From DSNY01 sp016861185 (GTDB taxonomy: Bacteria; Pseudomonadota; Gammaproteobacteria; Burkholderiales; Burkholderiaceae_F): a stretch of DNA of 27,776 bases. Numbering within the stretch: the stretch's first letter is position 1; each line of letters begins with the position of its first letter. Below are positions 6,988 to 13,880 of this stretch, piece after piece. Location: NCBI GenBank assembly GCA_030263275.1, contig SZOR01000054.1:1-27776 (forward strand), given 5' to 3'. The notes beneath the pieces are model-generated. The model had not been told where the DNA came from. It worked only from the letters and a program-made list of their open reading frames with translations, and searched no databases. The position numbers and the translations under genes were made by a program.

Positions 6988-8634
6988 ATGCCCCGTCCCT
7001 GGCTTCGCTCGTTCCTCGCCGCGCTCGCTATCGCTCTGCTCTTCGCGCAGCCCGCTGCCGCGACCGACGGCATTCGCGGCAATCTGGTCGGCGTGCACTG
7101 GCTGCAGAGGAACCTTGGCGCCGCCGACCTCCTGCTGCTCGACGCGTCGCCCGCGCAGTTGCACGCGGCCAAACACATCCCCGGCGCGGTGAACGTCGAT
7201 CTGTTCAGCTTCGGCATCCAGCGCGTGTCGGCTGCCGAGATGGAGCAACGGCTGCAGTCGTGGGGCATCGGCCCCGGCCGCCGGATCGTGATCTACGACC
7301 AGGGCGGCGACATGATGGCGACACGGCTGTTCTTCGATCTGTACTACCACGGCGTGCCGGCGCAGGACCTGTTCATCCTCGACGGCGGGCTCGCCAAGTG
7401 GCAGGCGATCGGCGGCGCGGTGACCAAGGAGCCGACGCCGGCGCCCGCGCGCGGCAGCTTCCGCATCGGCACGCCGCGCGACGAAGTGCGCGTGCGCCTG
7501 CCCGAGGTGCTCAACGCTTCCGGCGATCCGGCGCGCCACGCCCTCGTCGAAGCGCTGGAGCCCAGCTATCACTTCGGCGAAGCGAAGTTCTTTGACCGCG
7601 CGGGCCACGTGCCGTACAGCATCATGTGGCCGGCCTCGGACTTCTACAACGCGGACAAGACCTTCAAGTCGCCCGAGGAGATCGCGCGCATGGCGGCCTA
7701 CCTCGGCATCCGGCCCGAGCAGCAGGTCCACACCTACTGCGGCGGCGGTATCGCGGCGAGCGTGCCGTTCTTCGCGCTGAAGTTCATCGCCGGCTATCCG
7801 ACGGTGCGGCTGTACGTCGAGTCGCAGCTCGAGTGGCTGCAGGACGACCGCGGCTTGCCGTTCTGGACGTACAGCGCGCCCTACCTGAAGCGCGACCGCA
7901 CGTGGCTGAACGCGTGGACCAACCGGATGATGCGCACGTACGGCGTGACGCGGCAGAGCGTGATCGACGTGCGGCCGGCCGAGGCGTTCAACCAGGGCCA
8001 CGTGCCGTTTGCGCTGAACGTTCCGGCGGAAGTCTTCGCGAGCCACGTCGATCGACCCGAAGCGCTCGCCGAACTGCTCGGCGCGGCCGGCGTGGATCCT
8101 TCGCACGAGGCGGTGATCGTCTCCGACGGCGGCCTGAACACGCGCGCAGCGCTCGCTTTCCTGATGCTCGAGCGGCTCGGGCAGCGCAAGGTGTCGATCC
8201 TGATGGACTCGATGGACGACTGGGGCCTGGGCGGCATGCCGCTGACCAAGGAACCGACCAAGGTGGGTCCCAGGCAATCGCGCTTCGACCTGACCATCGC
8301 GCCCGTGGCGTATCGCGCGAGCGCGCGGTCGGGCGTGGTGACGAAGGACCCGCCGTCGACGAGGGGCCACTACCCGAAGGTCTTCATCGCTTCGGGCCAG
8401 CAGATGCCCGCGAAGTCGCCCGCCGGCACCGCGATCCACGTGCCGTATACGAGCCTGCTGAACGCCGATCGCACGCCCAAACCGGCGAAGGACTTGTGGA
8501 CGACGCTCGCCAAGGCCGGCGTGCCGCGCTACGCGGAGATCGTCACCTTCGCCGACGATCCCGGCGAAGCGGCCGCCAACTACTTCATCCTGAAGCTGAT
8601 GGGATTTCCGGACGTGAAGGTGCTGCTGAGGTAG
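6988..8634 (+). CDS. Exported multi-rhodanese (sulfurtransferase-like) protein
   Basis: 548 residues. Residues 1-26 are a signal peptide (RSFLAALAIALLFAQPAAA), so it acts in the periplasm. About four rhodanese-like repeats follow. Domain 1 (~35-155) has DASP, HIPGAVNVD and LFILDGGLAKWQ but the active-loop Cys is absent (IYDQGGDM). Domain 2 (~165-300) has the catalytic-type loop HTYCGGGIAAS with Cys251. Domain 3 (~320-435) has VIDVRPAEAFNQGHV but a VSDGGLNTR loop without Cys. Domain 4 (~455-548) keeps HVPYTSLLN and ends FPDVKVLL. Only one domain therefore appears able to carry a persulfide. The start ATG 6988 follows CCGGAGG. It is monocistronic and convergent with the three-gene unit downstream. 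The physiological sulfur donor is unknown. Confidence 0.88.
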   Translation: MPRPWLRSFLAALAIALLFAQPAAATDGIRGNLVGVHWLQRNLGAADLLLLDASPAQLHAAKHIPGAVNVDLFSFGIQRVSAAEMEQRLQSWGIGPGRRIVIYDQGGDMMATRLFFDLYYHGVPAQDLFILDGGLAKWQAIGGAVTKEPTPAPARGSFRIGTPRDEVRVRLPEVLNASGDPARHALVEALEPSYHFGEAKFFDRAGHVPYSIMWPASDFYNADKTFKSPEEIARMAAYLGIRPEQQVHTYCGGGIAASVPFFALKFIAGYPTVRLYVESQLEWLQDDRGLPFWTYSAPYLKRDRTWLNAWTNRMMRTYGVTRQSVIDVRPAEAFNQGHVPFALNVPAEVFASHVDRPEALAELLGAAGVDPSHEAVIVSDGGLNTRAALAFLMLERLGQRKVSILMDSMDDWGLGGMPLTKEPTKVGPRQSRFDLTIAPVAYRASARSGVVTKDPPSTRGHYPKVFIASGQQMPAKSPAGTAIHVPYTSLLNADRTPKPAKDLWTTLAKAGVPRYAEIVTFADDPGEAAANYFILKLMGFPDVKVLLR

Positions 8635-8778
8635 CGCGGCGGACCGCCACGCGACGAAGACGCGATCGATCGCGCCGTCAACGCGGCCGCCCCGAGAGGC
8701 AGAGCGATGGAACACTGCCCAAACACCGGCGAAGTTGCCCCGGCCCCGAGCGCCGCACGTCGCGCCGCACCGGCGCAC

Positions 8779-8958
8779 TCAGAGGTGAAACGACCTCGCG
8801 TCGTCCCGGCTGCGCGCCCACAGCTCCAGCGGATTGCCGACCGTGCTGCGCAGATGCCGGCGCGCCATCGCGGCGGTGACGCGGTCGGCGAACGAGATCG
8901 TCTGCGGGAAGCACTGGCCCGCGAGCCGGTACAACCAGGTACGCCGGCGCACGATCAT
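8779..8958 (-). CDS. Small protein of unknown function (59 aa)
   Basis: 59 residues, basic, with several Arg near the start (MIVRRRTWLYRLAG) and an amphipathic middle (ISFADRVTAAMARRHLRS). Its ATG overlaps the TGA of the upstream gene as ATGA (8955-8958), a typical coupled start. It has no recognised domain and no Cys pair. It is the last gene of a three-gene unit beginning with an SRPBCC protein. The overlap is the main support that it is real. Confidence 0.55.
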   Translation of the reverse strand: MIVRRRTWLYRLAGQCFPQTISFADRVTAAMARRHLRSTVGNPLELWARSRDDARSFHL

Positions 8959-9227
8959 TGCGATTCCTCGACTGCAGCGATGGCCAGGCCGGCAAGCTGC
9001 TTGCGGCGCTTGCTGCCGTTGCGGCCCGTCAGCAGCGCGCTGATGCGCCGGTCAAGCGTCTCTGCTGCGTCCGACGGAATGCGACCGATCGTTCTCTGGC
9101 GATCGAGGTTGTCGAGCAGACTGAGCAACTGCTCCTGGCTGAGCGTCTGCAGCTTGTCGTCGGTCCAGTCGATGCGCAGCGGCGCATGGAAGACGGGCTG
9201 GACTGCACTCCCTGGTTTGCGCGCCAT
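8955..9227 (-). CDS. Small hypothetical protein (90 aa)
   Basis: 90 residues from ATG 9225-9227, chosen because AAGGA lies 7-11 bases upstream; a longer in-frame start would overlap the SRPBCC gene. The middle is helical and leucine-rich (LQTLSQEQLLSLLDNLDRQ), and a basic stretch (GRNGSKRRKQ) follows. The order suggests a helical protein-interaction or small regulatory protein, but I do not recognise the family. It is 22 bases behind the SRPBCC gene and overlaps the 59-aa gene. Confidence 0.65.
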   Translation of the reverse strand: MARKPGSAVQPVFHAPLRIDWTDDKLQTLSQEQLLSLLDNLDRQRTIGRIPSDAAETLDRRISALLTGRNGSKRRKQLAGLAIAAVEESQ

Positions 9228-9249
9228 GGCGGTCCTTTCGTCGCTGTCC

Positions 9250-9711
9250 CTAGTTTCCGGCGGGCGGCCTGTGCGCCCAAGCGCGTTCTGCACGCAGCTT
9301 CAACGCCCGATTCATCGAGTCGAGGTCCGATCTTCCGCGCAGCCGCCGCCGCAGATCGAGCACCAGCAGCACGATTCCGCCCGTCAGCTCGCTGTGATGA
9401 AACCGGACGCCCCCTTCGGACCGCTGTTCGATGCGGAAGCGACGATCCGAGGTGAACGCGCCGGGCGTGGCCCAGCGTTCCAGCCACCTCATCTCGCGCT
9501 CTTCGCGCAGATGCACAATCGTCGGGCGCGCCGCCACGATTGCGCCCGACGGTAGCGTGAGCCTGATCTCGATCTGCCGGCCGACCGCGGGGCGGCCGAG
9601 AACGCCGCGAATCAACGGATTCCAGCGGTCGTACGTTCCGAAGTCGGCAAGAATGGCCCAGACGATCGACGCCGGGGCGTCGATGTCGATGTGCGTCTGA
9701 ATTTGTCGCAT
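9250..9711 (-). CDS. SRPBCC-family (START/Bet v1-like) protein
   Basis: 153 residues. The N-terminus is typical of the polyketide cyclase/dehydrase branch: QTHIDIDAPASIVWAILADF then YDRWNP at about 30-35, followed by strands ending RFRIEQRSEGGVRFHHSELTGG and a C-terminal helix with Arg-rich patches. The family forms a hydrophobic ligand pocket; ligand and reaction cannot be told from sequence. ATG 9709-9711 has only a weak ribosome site, but the family motif begins within five residues of it. It is the first gene of the unit with the two small ORFs and divergent from the cold-shock gene. Confidence 0.85.
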   Translation of the reverse strand: MRQIQTHIDIDAPASIVWAILADFGTYDRWNPLIRGVLGRPAVGRQIEIRLTLPSGAIVAARPTIVHLREEREMRWLERWATPGAFTSDRRFRIEQRSEGGVRFHHSELTGGIVLLVLDLRRRLRGRSDLDSMNRALKLRAERAWAHRPPAGN

Positions 9712-10027
9712 TGGCGCAGTATGGACCCGCAAGGCGCCAGCCGGGACTTTTTCTTGCGCCGAGACGGACGACGGCGCGACCCGAATCGGGCCGCTGGGAT
9801 TCAAGTGCCCGCCGCAGAAAATAAATGGTTCGACACGCGGCGCGAAAGCGGGTACCGTGCGTCCGCTTGCGTTGAAGGTTCGTCTTTCCTCCGGTTTTCT
9901 CTGGCCCGTCGCGATTCGTAGCGGCGGCGCATCCGGGTTCCCCAGGTTCGCGTTTCTTGATCGTCGGCTCGCCGCGGGGCGTTCTCGCGGCCGATTACTT
10001 CTCATTGACCTTTCAAGGAACGAGAAA
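9712..10027 (+). other. Divergent intergenic region and probable cold-shock gene leader
   Basis: 316 bases without a convincing gene. They should hold the promoters of the minus-strand SRPBCC unit and of the cold-shock gene. An A-rich patch (around 9816-9830, CAGAAAATAAATGG) stands out. The space before the csp ATG suits the long untranslated leader common in cspA-type genes, but I could not identify a cold-box or a clear promoter pair. Confidence 0.4.
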
Positions 10028-10231
10028 ATGGCATCAGGCACAGTCAAGTGGTTCAACGACGCCAAAGGGTTCGGATTCATCACCCCCGAGGACGGCGGCA
10101 AGGATCTGTTCGCGCACTTCTCCGAAATCCAGAGCGGCGGCTTCAAGTCGCTTGCCGAGGGACAGCGCGTCGAGTTCGTCGTCAGGCAGGGCGGCAAGGG
10201 TCCGCAGGCGGCTGAAATCAAGATCGTCTGA
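10028..10231 (+). CDS. Cold-shock protein, CspA family
   Basis: 67 residues, a single five-stranded cold-shock (OB) domain. It has both RNA-binding motifs: KGFGFI (RNP1, residues 14-19) and DLFAHF (RNP2, 27-32), plus the TVKWFN start and a GPQAAEI end. It binds single-stranded RNA/DNA and melts RNA structure in the cytoplasm. ATG 10028 is preceded by AAGGA. It is followed by a strong GC-rich hairpin and then an IF-1 gene, a pairing that suggests both help translation at low temperature. Confidence 0.96.
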   Translation: MASGTVKWFNDAKGFGFITPEDGGKDLFAHFSEIQSGGFKSLAEGQRVEFVVRQGGKGPQAAEIKIV

Positions 10232-10244
10232 ACGGCGGTCGCGC

Positions 10245-10276
10245 CGAAGGGGGCGGCCGCGCGCCGCGCCCCTTCG
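10245..10276 (+). terminator. GC-rich hairpin after the cold-shock gene
   Basis: CGAAGGGG and CCCCTTCG form a perfect 8-bp stem 14 bases after the csp stop, extended by GC pairs in a GC-only interior. There is no T-run after it, so intrinsic termination would be weak; it may instead protect the transcript 3' end. Confidence 0.5.
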
Positions 10277-10346
10277 CACTCAGCGCCGCGCCACACGCGC
10301 GGCCTCGCAACATCACGAGGTCGCGGGCTCGCGGTGCTTCTTCTAC

Positions 10347-10371
10347 GGGAGCCGCCTTGCGCGGCTCTCCC
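10347..10371 (+). terminator. Second hairpin between csp and IF-1
   Basis: AGCCGC and GCGGCT pair around a 5-base loop (CTTGC), with flanking GGG and CCC pairing after a two-base bulge, followed by CTTTCC. It lies about 30 bases before the IF-1 start. It could be a weak terminator of csp or a leader structure of the IF-1 mRNA; the sequence does not decide. Confidence 0.45.
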
Positions 10372-10400
10372 TTTCCGCTTTGCTGCCCGGAGGATTCGCC

Positions 10401-10658
10401 ATGGCAAAGGAAGAGCAGATCGAAATGAACGGCATCGTCGACGAAGTGCTGCCGGATTGCCGCTACCGCGTCACGCTGGACAACGGTCACGCGCTGGTCG
10501 CCTATTCCGCCGGCAAGATGCGCAAGCATCACATTCGCATTCTCGCGGGCGACAAGGTATCGCTCGAACTCTCGCCCTATGATCTCAGCAAGGGGCGAAT
10601 CACCTTCCGCCACATCGAGAACAAGCGACCGGCCGCGCCGCAGAAGCACAGACGCTGA
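10401..10658 (+). CDS. infA: Translation initiation factor IF-1 (paralogue-type)
   Basis: 85 residues, an OB-fold S1-type protein binding the ribosomal A site during initiation. It has the family start MAKEEQIEMNGIV, central VTLDNGHALVAYSAGKMRKHHIRI, GDKV and the ending YDLSKGRITFRH. It is longer than the usual 72 residues by a basic tail (NKRPAAPQKHRR). ATG 10401 follows CGGAGGATTC. In Betaproteobacteria a second infA outside the ribosomal protein operon is common; its position behind a cold-shock gene fits that, so this is probably the accessory copy. Whether another copy exists cannot be seen here. Confidence 0.93.
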   Translation: MAKEEQIEMNGIVDEVLPDCRYRVTLDNGHALVAYSAGKMRKHHIRILAGDKVSLELSPYDLSKGRITFRHIENKRPAAPQKHRR

Positions 10659-10893
10659 TCGCCGGGGGCGAACGAAGGACAGTCTGCAGGCCCGCGCGCG
10701 CATCCGGCGCCGCCTTCACCTCCTCCCCACGCTCAACAACGACTCGTTCGGCCCCTCCCATCCGGCGGAGGTCCGGAACGTGTCGAGCCCTTCTTCCATC
10801 TCACGTCACGCCGCCTGCGCCGCGGCGTCGTCGAGCACGCACGCACCGGGTCGGACGCCAGCCATCGCCGGTGCGGCGTCGTGGCGTCCATGG

Positions 10894-11271
10894 TCACTTG
10901 CTCCCGGCGGCAGCGGCGCGTGCCTGCTTCAGCTCGATCATGATCACCTGCGTCGACGTGGTCCCGATGTTCTCGCCGACGTGCGTCTCGCCCGGCGAGT
11001 AGATCACTTCACCCGCCTTGAACTCGCGCACGAGCGTGCGGCCGTCGGCGAGCACGAGCCGGCGCTTGAACGGCGCGAGCGCGACGACGACGAAGGCCGG
11101 GTGCCGGTGCTCGTGCGTGCGCTCGCCGGGCCGGTCGGTGTACGCGAGCACGCGCACCTGGTCGTTCTCGAGAAGCACCTTGTACTTGTCGCCGTCGGTG
11201 GCGACGGGGTCCTGCGCCAGCGCCGCGCGCGCGAGCAGCGCGAGCGCCAGCAGGGTCGTGATTCGCAACAT
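10894..11271 (-). CDS. Exported small cupin-domain protein
   Basis: 125 residues. A signal peptide (LLALALLARAALA) ends near residue 19. The rest is one cupin barrel: motif 1 is GERTHEHRHPAFVVVAL with three His (53, 55, 57), motif 2 is GEVIYSPGETHVGENIG with the usual Glu, Pro, Gly and His. It probably binds a metal in the periplasm; substrate is unknown. A Gln/Ala-rich tail ends it. It is divergent from a LysR regulator whose operator candidate lies between them, so it is the likely target gene. Confidence 0.85.
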   Translation of the reverse strand: MLRITTLLALALLARAALAQDPVATDGDKYKVLLENDQVRVLAYTDRPGERTHEHRHPAFVVVALAPFKRRLVLADGRTLVREFKAGEVIYSPGETHVGENIGTTSTQVIMIELKQARAAAAGSK

Positions 11272-11349
11272 GGCTGCACCTCTCTTTCGCCGGGGATCGT
11301 CGATCGGTGCCCAGCGTAGGCGGCGCGCCTGCGGCGCGTAAGGCGCAGG

Positions 11350-11370
11350 ATTGCAGAATGGGGCCGCAAT
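11350..11370. promoter_or_regulatory. LysR-type operator candidate ATTGC-N11-GCAAT
   Basis: A perfect 5-bp inverted repeat with an 11-base centre lies in the gap between the divergent cupin and LysR genes, 17 bases before the chosen LysR ATG. The size and symmetry match the T-N11-A boxes of LysR-type regulators. It would let the regulator repress itself and control the cupin gene. This is inference from shape and place. Confidence 0.5.
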
Positions 11371-11386
11371 GGTGCATAACTCGCCC

Positions 11387-12280
11387 ATGTTCGATTGGGA
11401 CGACCTCAAGTACTTCGTCGCGGTGGCGCGCCATGGCAGCACACTGGCGGCCGCCCGCGCGCTGAAGGTCGACCAGTCGACGGTGCAGCGCAGGCTCGGC
11501 GAGCTCGAACGCCGCATCGGCCGCGCGCTCGTCGCACGCCACCCGACCGGCTACCGGCTGACCGAGTTCGGCCAACAGATGCTCGCGCACGCCGAGCGCG
11601 TCGAGCAGGCCGTCGACGACTTCGCCCAGCAGCTCGAAGCGACGCAGCGCGAAGCCGCGGGCGTCATCCGCGTGACCTGCCCGGAGCCGATCGTCTACCG
11701 GATCACGCAGTCGACGCTGCTCGACCGTTTCCACGCGCGGCACCCGGGGCTGCGGGTCGAGTTCGTGATGAGCGACAAGTACCTCGACCTGATGAAGGGC
11801 GAGGCCGACGTCGCGCTGCGCTCGGGCGACACCGACGACGGCGAGCTGGTCGGCCGCCGCATCGCCGATTCGCTGTGGGCCGTGTACGCGAGCCGCAAGT
11901 ACGTCGAGCAGCACGGCCGGCCGCAGCGCGTCGAGGATCTCGAACGGCACGCGCTGGTCGGCTTCGATGACACGATGGCGAAGCACCGCGCAGCCGTCTG
12001 GCTGCGGCAGATCGCGCCGAACGGAAGGATCGTCGCCCGCAACAACAGCGTGCTCGGGCTCGTCTATTCGGTGAAGGCCGGCATCGGCATCGCGCCGCTG
12101 CCGACCGCGCTCGGCGACGCCGAGCCCGACCTCGTGCGCGTGCTCGGCCCGATTCCGGAACTCAAGCGCATCTGGCGGCTGCTCACCGCGCCGGATCTGC
12201 GCCACACGCCGCGCGTGGCGGCGTTCTTCGACTTCATCGTCGAGGAGATCGAGACACTGCGGCCGATCCTGACGGGCTGA
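11387..12280 (+). CDS. LysR-family transcriptional regulator
   Basis: 297 residues. The N-terminal winged helix has WDDLKYFVAVARHGSTLAAARAL-type helix 1 and the recognition helix DQSTVQRRLGELERRIG (29-45), followed by the linker helix (AERVEQAVDDFAQQLEA). The effector domain contains a VALRSGDTDDGELVGRRIA segment and GIGIAPLP near the end. ATG 11387 was chosen because the HTH begins directly behind it; ATG 11369 would add six residues and sits inside the operator candidate. It is divergent from the cupin gene. The effector is unknown. Confidence 0.93.
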   Translation: MFDWDDLKYFVAVARHGSTLAAARALKVDQSTVQRRLGELERRIGRALVARHPTGYRLTEFGQQMLAHAERVEQAVDDFAQQLEATQREAAGVIRVTCPEPIVYRITQSTLLDRFHARHPGLRVEFVMSDKYLDLMKGEADVALRSGDTDDGELVGRRIADSLWAVYASRKYVEQHGRPQRVEDLERHALVGFDDTMAKHRAAVWLRQIAPNGRIVARNNSVLGLVYSVKAGIGIAPLPTALGDAEPDLVRVLGPIPELKRIWRLLTAPDLRHTPRVAAFFDFIVEEIETLRPILTG

Positions 12281-12441
12281 CGCCCGATTCACGCTGGCCA
12301 GCGATGCGCTCCAGCCTGGCTGCCGGACGACGTCGGCCGTCACGGCCCCGCTTCCCTCTTGTCCTCCGGAAGACCGCAGGAGTAGCCTGCGCGCGCAGTT
12401 CGAGTTGCCGGTTCCCGTTGCCAACACACACGGAGGTCACC

Positions 12442-12945
12442 ATGCATCTTCGTCGGGTGGTTCATCGGTTCGTCTTCCTGGTGCTCGCCTCGTTCGTTCC
12501 GCCGGTCGCTCTTGCCGGTGAACCCTGCTGCGCGGCGGTCGATCTCCAGGCCAACAACGCGCAGGACGTGCAGATCCAACTGGTCGAAGTCAGGCGCACC
12601 GGCGCGAACGAGATCACGGTCGCCTGGCAGTACATCAACAAGAACAAGGCGCCGCAGCAGCTCGCCAAGGGCGGTCAGGGCTGGAGCGACGCCTATCGGC
12701 TCGCTTGGGACGCGGAAGTGCTGGATCTCGCCACCCGCACGCGCTATCGAGTGGCGCAGGATCAGGAGCGCCGGCCGGTGGCCGCCAAGCATGAGGTCGG
12801 TGTCGGCCGTCAAGGCATCTCGGTCGCCGGCAATCGAACGCTCAAGACCTGGGCGAAGTTCCTCGTGCCTGCGAGCGTCACCCGCGTGACGGTGACGATC
12901 CCCGGCGCAGCGACGCCGTGGGAGAACGTGCCGATCGCGCAATAG
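12442..12945 (+). CDS. Exported protein of unknown function
   Basis: 167 residues. A signal peptide spans about 1-25 (FVFLVLASFVPPVALA-GEPCC). The mature part opens with CC and is strand-rich (VQIQLVEVRRTGANEITVAWQYINKN, VTRVTVTIPGA), like a small immunoglobulin-type beta-sandwich. The family is not recognised. ATG 12442 follows CGGAGGTCACC. It stands between the LysR gene and another exported protein, each with its own ribosome site and gaps of about 160 bases, so it may be separately transcribed. Confidence 0.75.
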   Translation: MHLRRVVHRFVFLVLASFVPPVALAGEPCCAAVDLQANNAQDVQIQLVEVRRTGANEITVAWQYINKNKAPQQLAKGGQGWSDAYRLAWDAEVLDLATRTRYRVAQDQERRPVAAKHEVGVGRQGISVAGNRTLKTWAKFLVPASVTRVTVTIPGAATPWENVPIAQ

Positions 12946-13117
12946 TCGGGCGCGGCGTGGCCCCGCGGCGGCGATCGCGGAGCCGGATGGATTCGGCGGC
13001 GAACATCGGGCGTACCGTCCGTTCGATCCGCGAAAGTGCCGGCTCATCGCATCCGTGCCGGCAGACCGCGCGCGGGAACTACCCTCGCGCCCTCTTCCCC
13101 GGTCATCGGAGCCTGCC

Positions 13118-13669
13118 GTGCCTCGTACGTTGCGCCATCGCCTCGCATTGCTGCTCGTTGCGCTGACGCCGCTCGCCGCGCTGGCGCAGCCCGCGCCGCC
13201 CAAGCCGGCCGACCCGGCGCTGCTCGCCGAACTCGACCGCGACATCTGGCAGCCGTTCATCAAGGCGTTCGCCGAGCGCGACGCCGAGGGCTACGTCGCG
13301 CTGCACTCGCCAGCGCTCGTGCGCGGCATGGGCGACATGAAGCGCGTGGAGACCTACGCACCGTGGCGCCAGAACACGCTGGCGATGTTCAAGCGCCTGG
13401 CCGAGCGCGACGTGCGGCCGGCGATCCGATTCCGCTTCCTCGAACGCATCGCGGGCGCCGAAGCCGCGTCCGAGCGCGGGATCTACGAGTTCACCGCGAC
13501 CGACGCGAAGGGCGAGGTGCGGCGCTTCTACGGCAAGTTCCACGTGATCGCGCGCAAGGAACAGGGCCGCTGGAAGATCGCGGTCGACTACGACTCCTCG
13601 GAAGGCGGCACGATCGACGAAGCGAGCTTCCGCGCCGCGCACGCGATGGACGACTACGCGAAGTACTGA
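13118..13669 (+). CDS. Exported SnoaL/DUF4440-like (NTF2-fold) protein
   Basis: 183 residues from GTG 13118, chosen because a good signal peptide (RHRLALLLVALTPLAALAQ) begins just after it and GGAG lies about 9 bases upstream; longer in-frame starts add an Arg/Pro-rich stretch. The mature part has an NTF2-like pattern: an opening helix DIWQPFIKAFAERDAEGYVALHSPALVRG, middle strands, and the closing GKFHVIARKEQGRWKIAVDYDSS typical of DUF4440 proteins. It is likely periplasmic; ligand or reaction unknown. Confidence 0.75.
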   Translation: MPRTLRHRLALLLVALTPLAALAQPAPPKPADPALLAELDRDIWQPFIKAFAERDAEGYVALHSPALVRGMGDMKRVETYAPWRQNTLAMFKRLAERDVRPAIRFRFLERIAGAEAASERGIYEFTATDAKGEVRRFYGKFHVIARKEQGRWKIAVDYDSSEGGTIDEASFRAAHAMDDYAKY

Positions 13670-13880
13670 GCCGCTGGCAGACGCGACGGTCCGGTCGCAC
13701 GGCCGGCGCATGCAGTCCGGCCGCCCGGCTGTTCGCCGAAGAGGCCGGTGCAACATGGGTTGCGATGTCGCGTCGGCCGCAGGATCGCGAACGCCGCGTC
13801 GAATCGCGCTACATTCCTGCGCCGTCGCCGGACCCGCAGCAAGAACCCGAACCGTCGGCGACCTGCCGAGGAGGAAATCC

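Noticed and set aside
6964..8778. 604-codon open frame antisense to the rhodanese gene
   Set aside because: His/Arg-rich antisense shadow; the plus strand has a signal peptide, family motifs and a ribosome site.
10659..10893. Gap after IF-1 searched for a terminator or small gene
   Set aside because: No hairpin with T-run and no ORF with a ribosome site seen.
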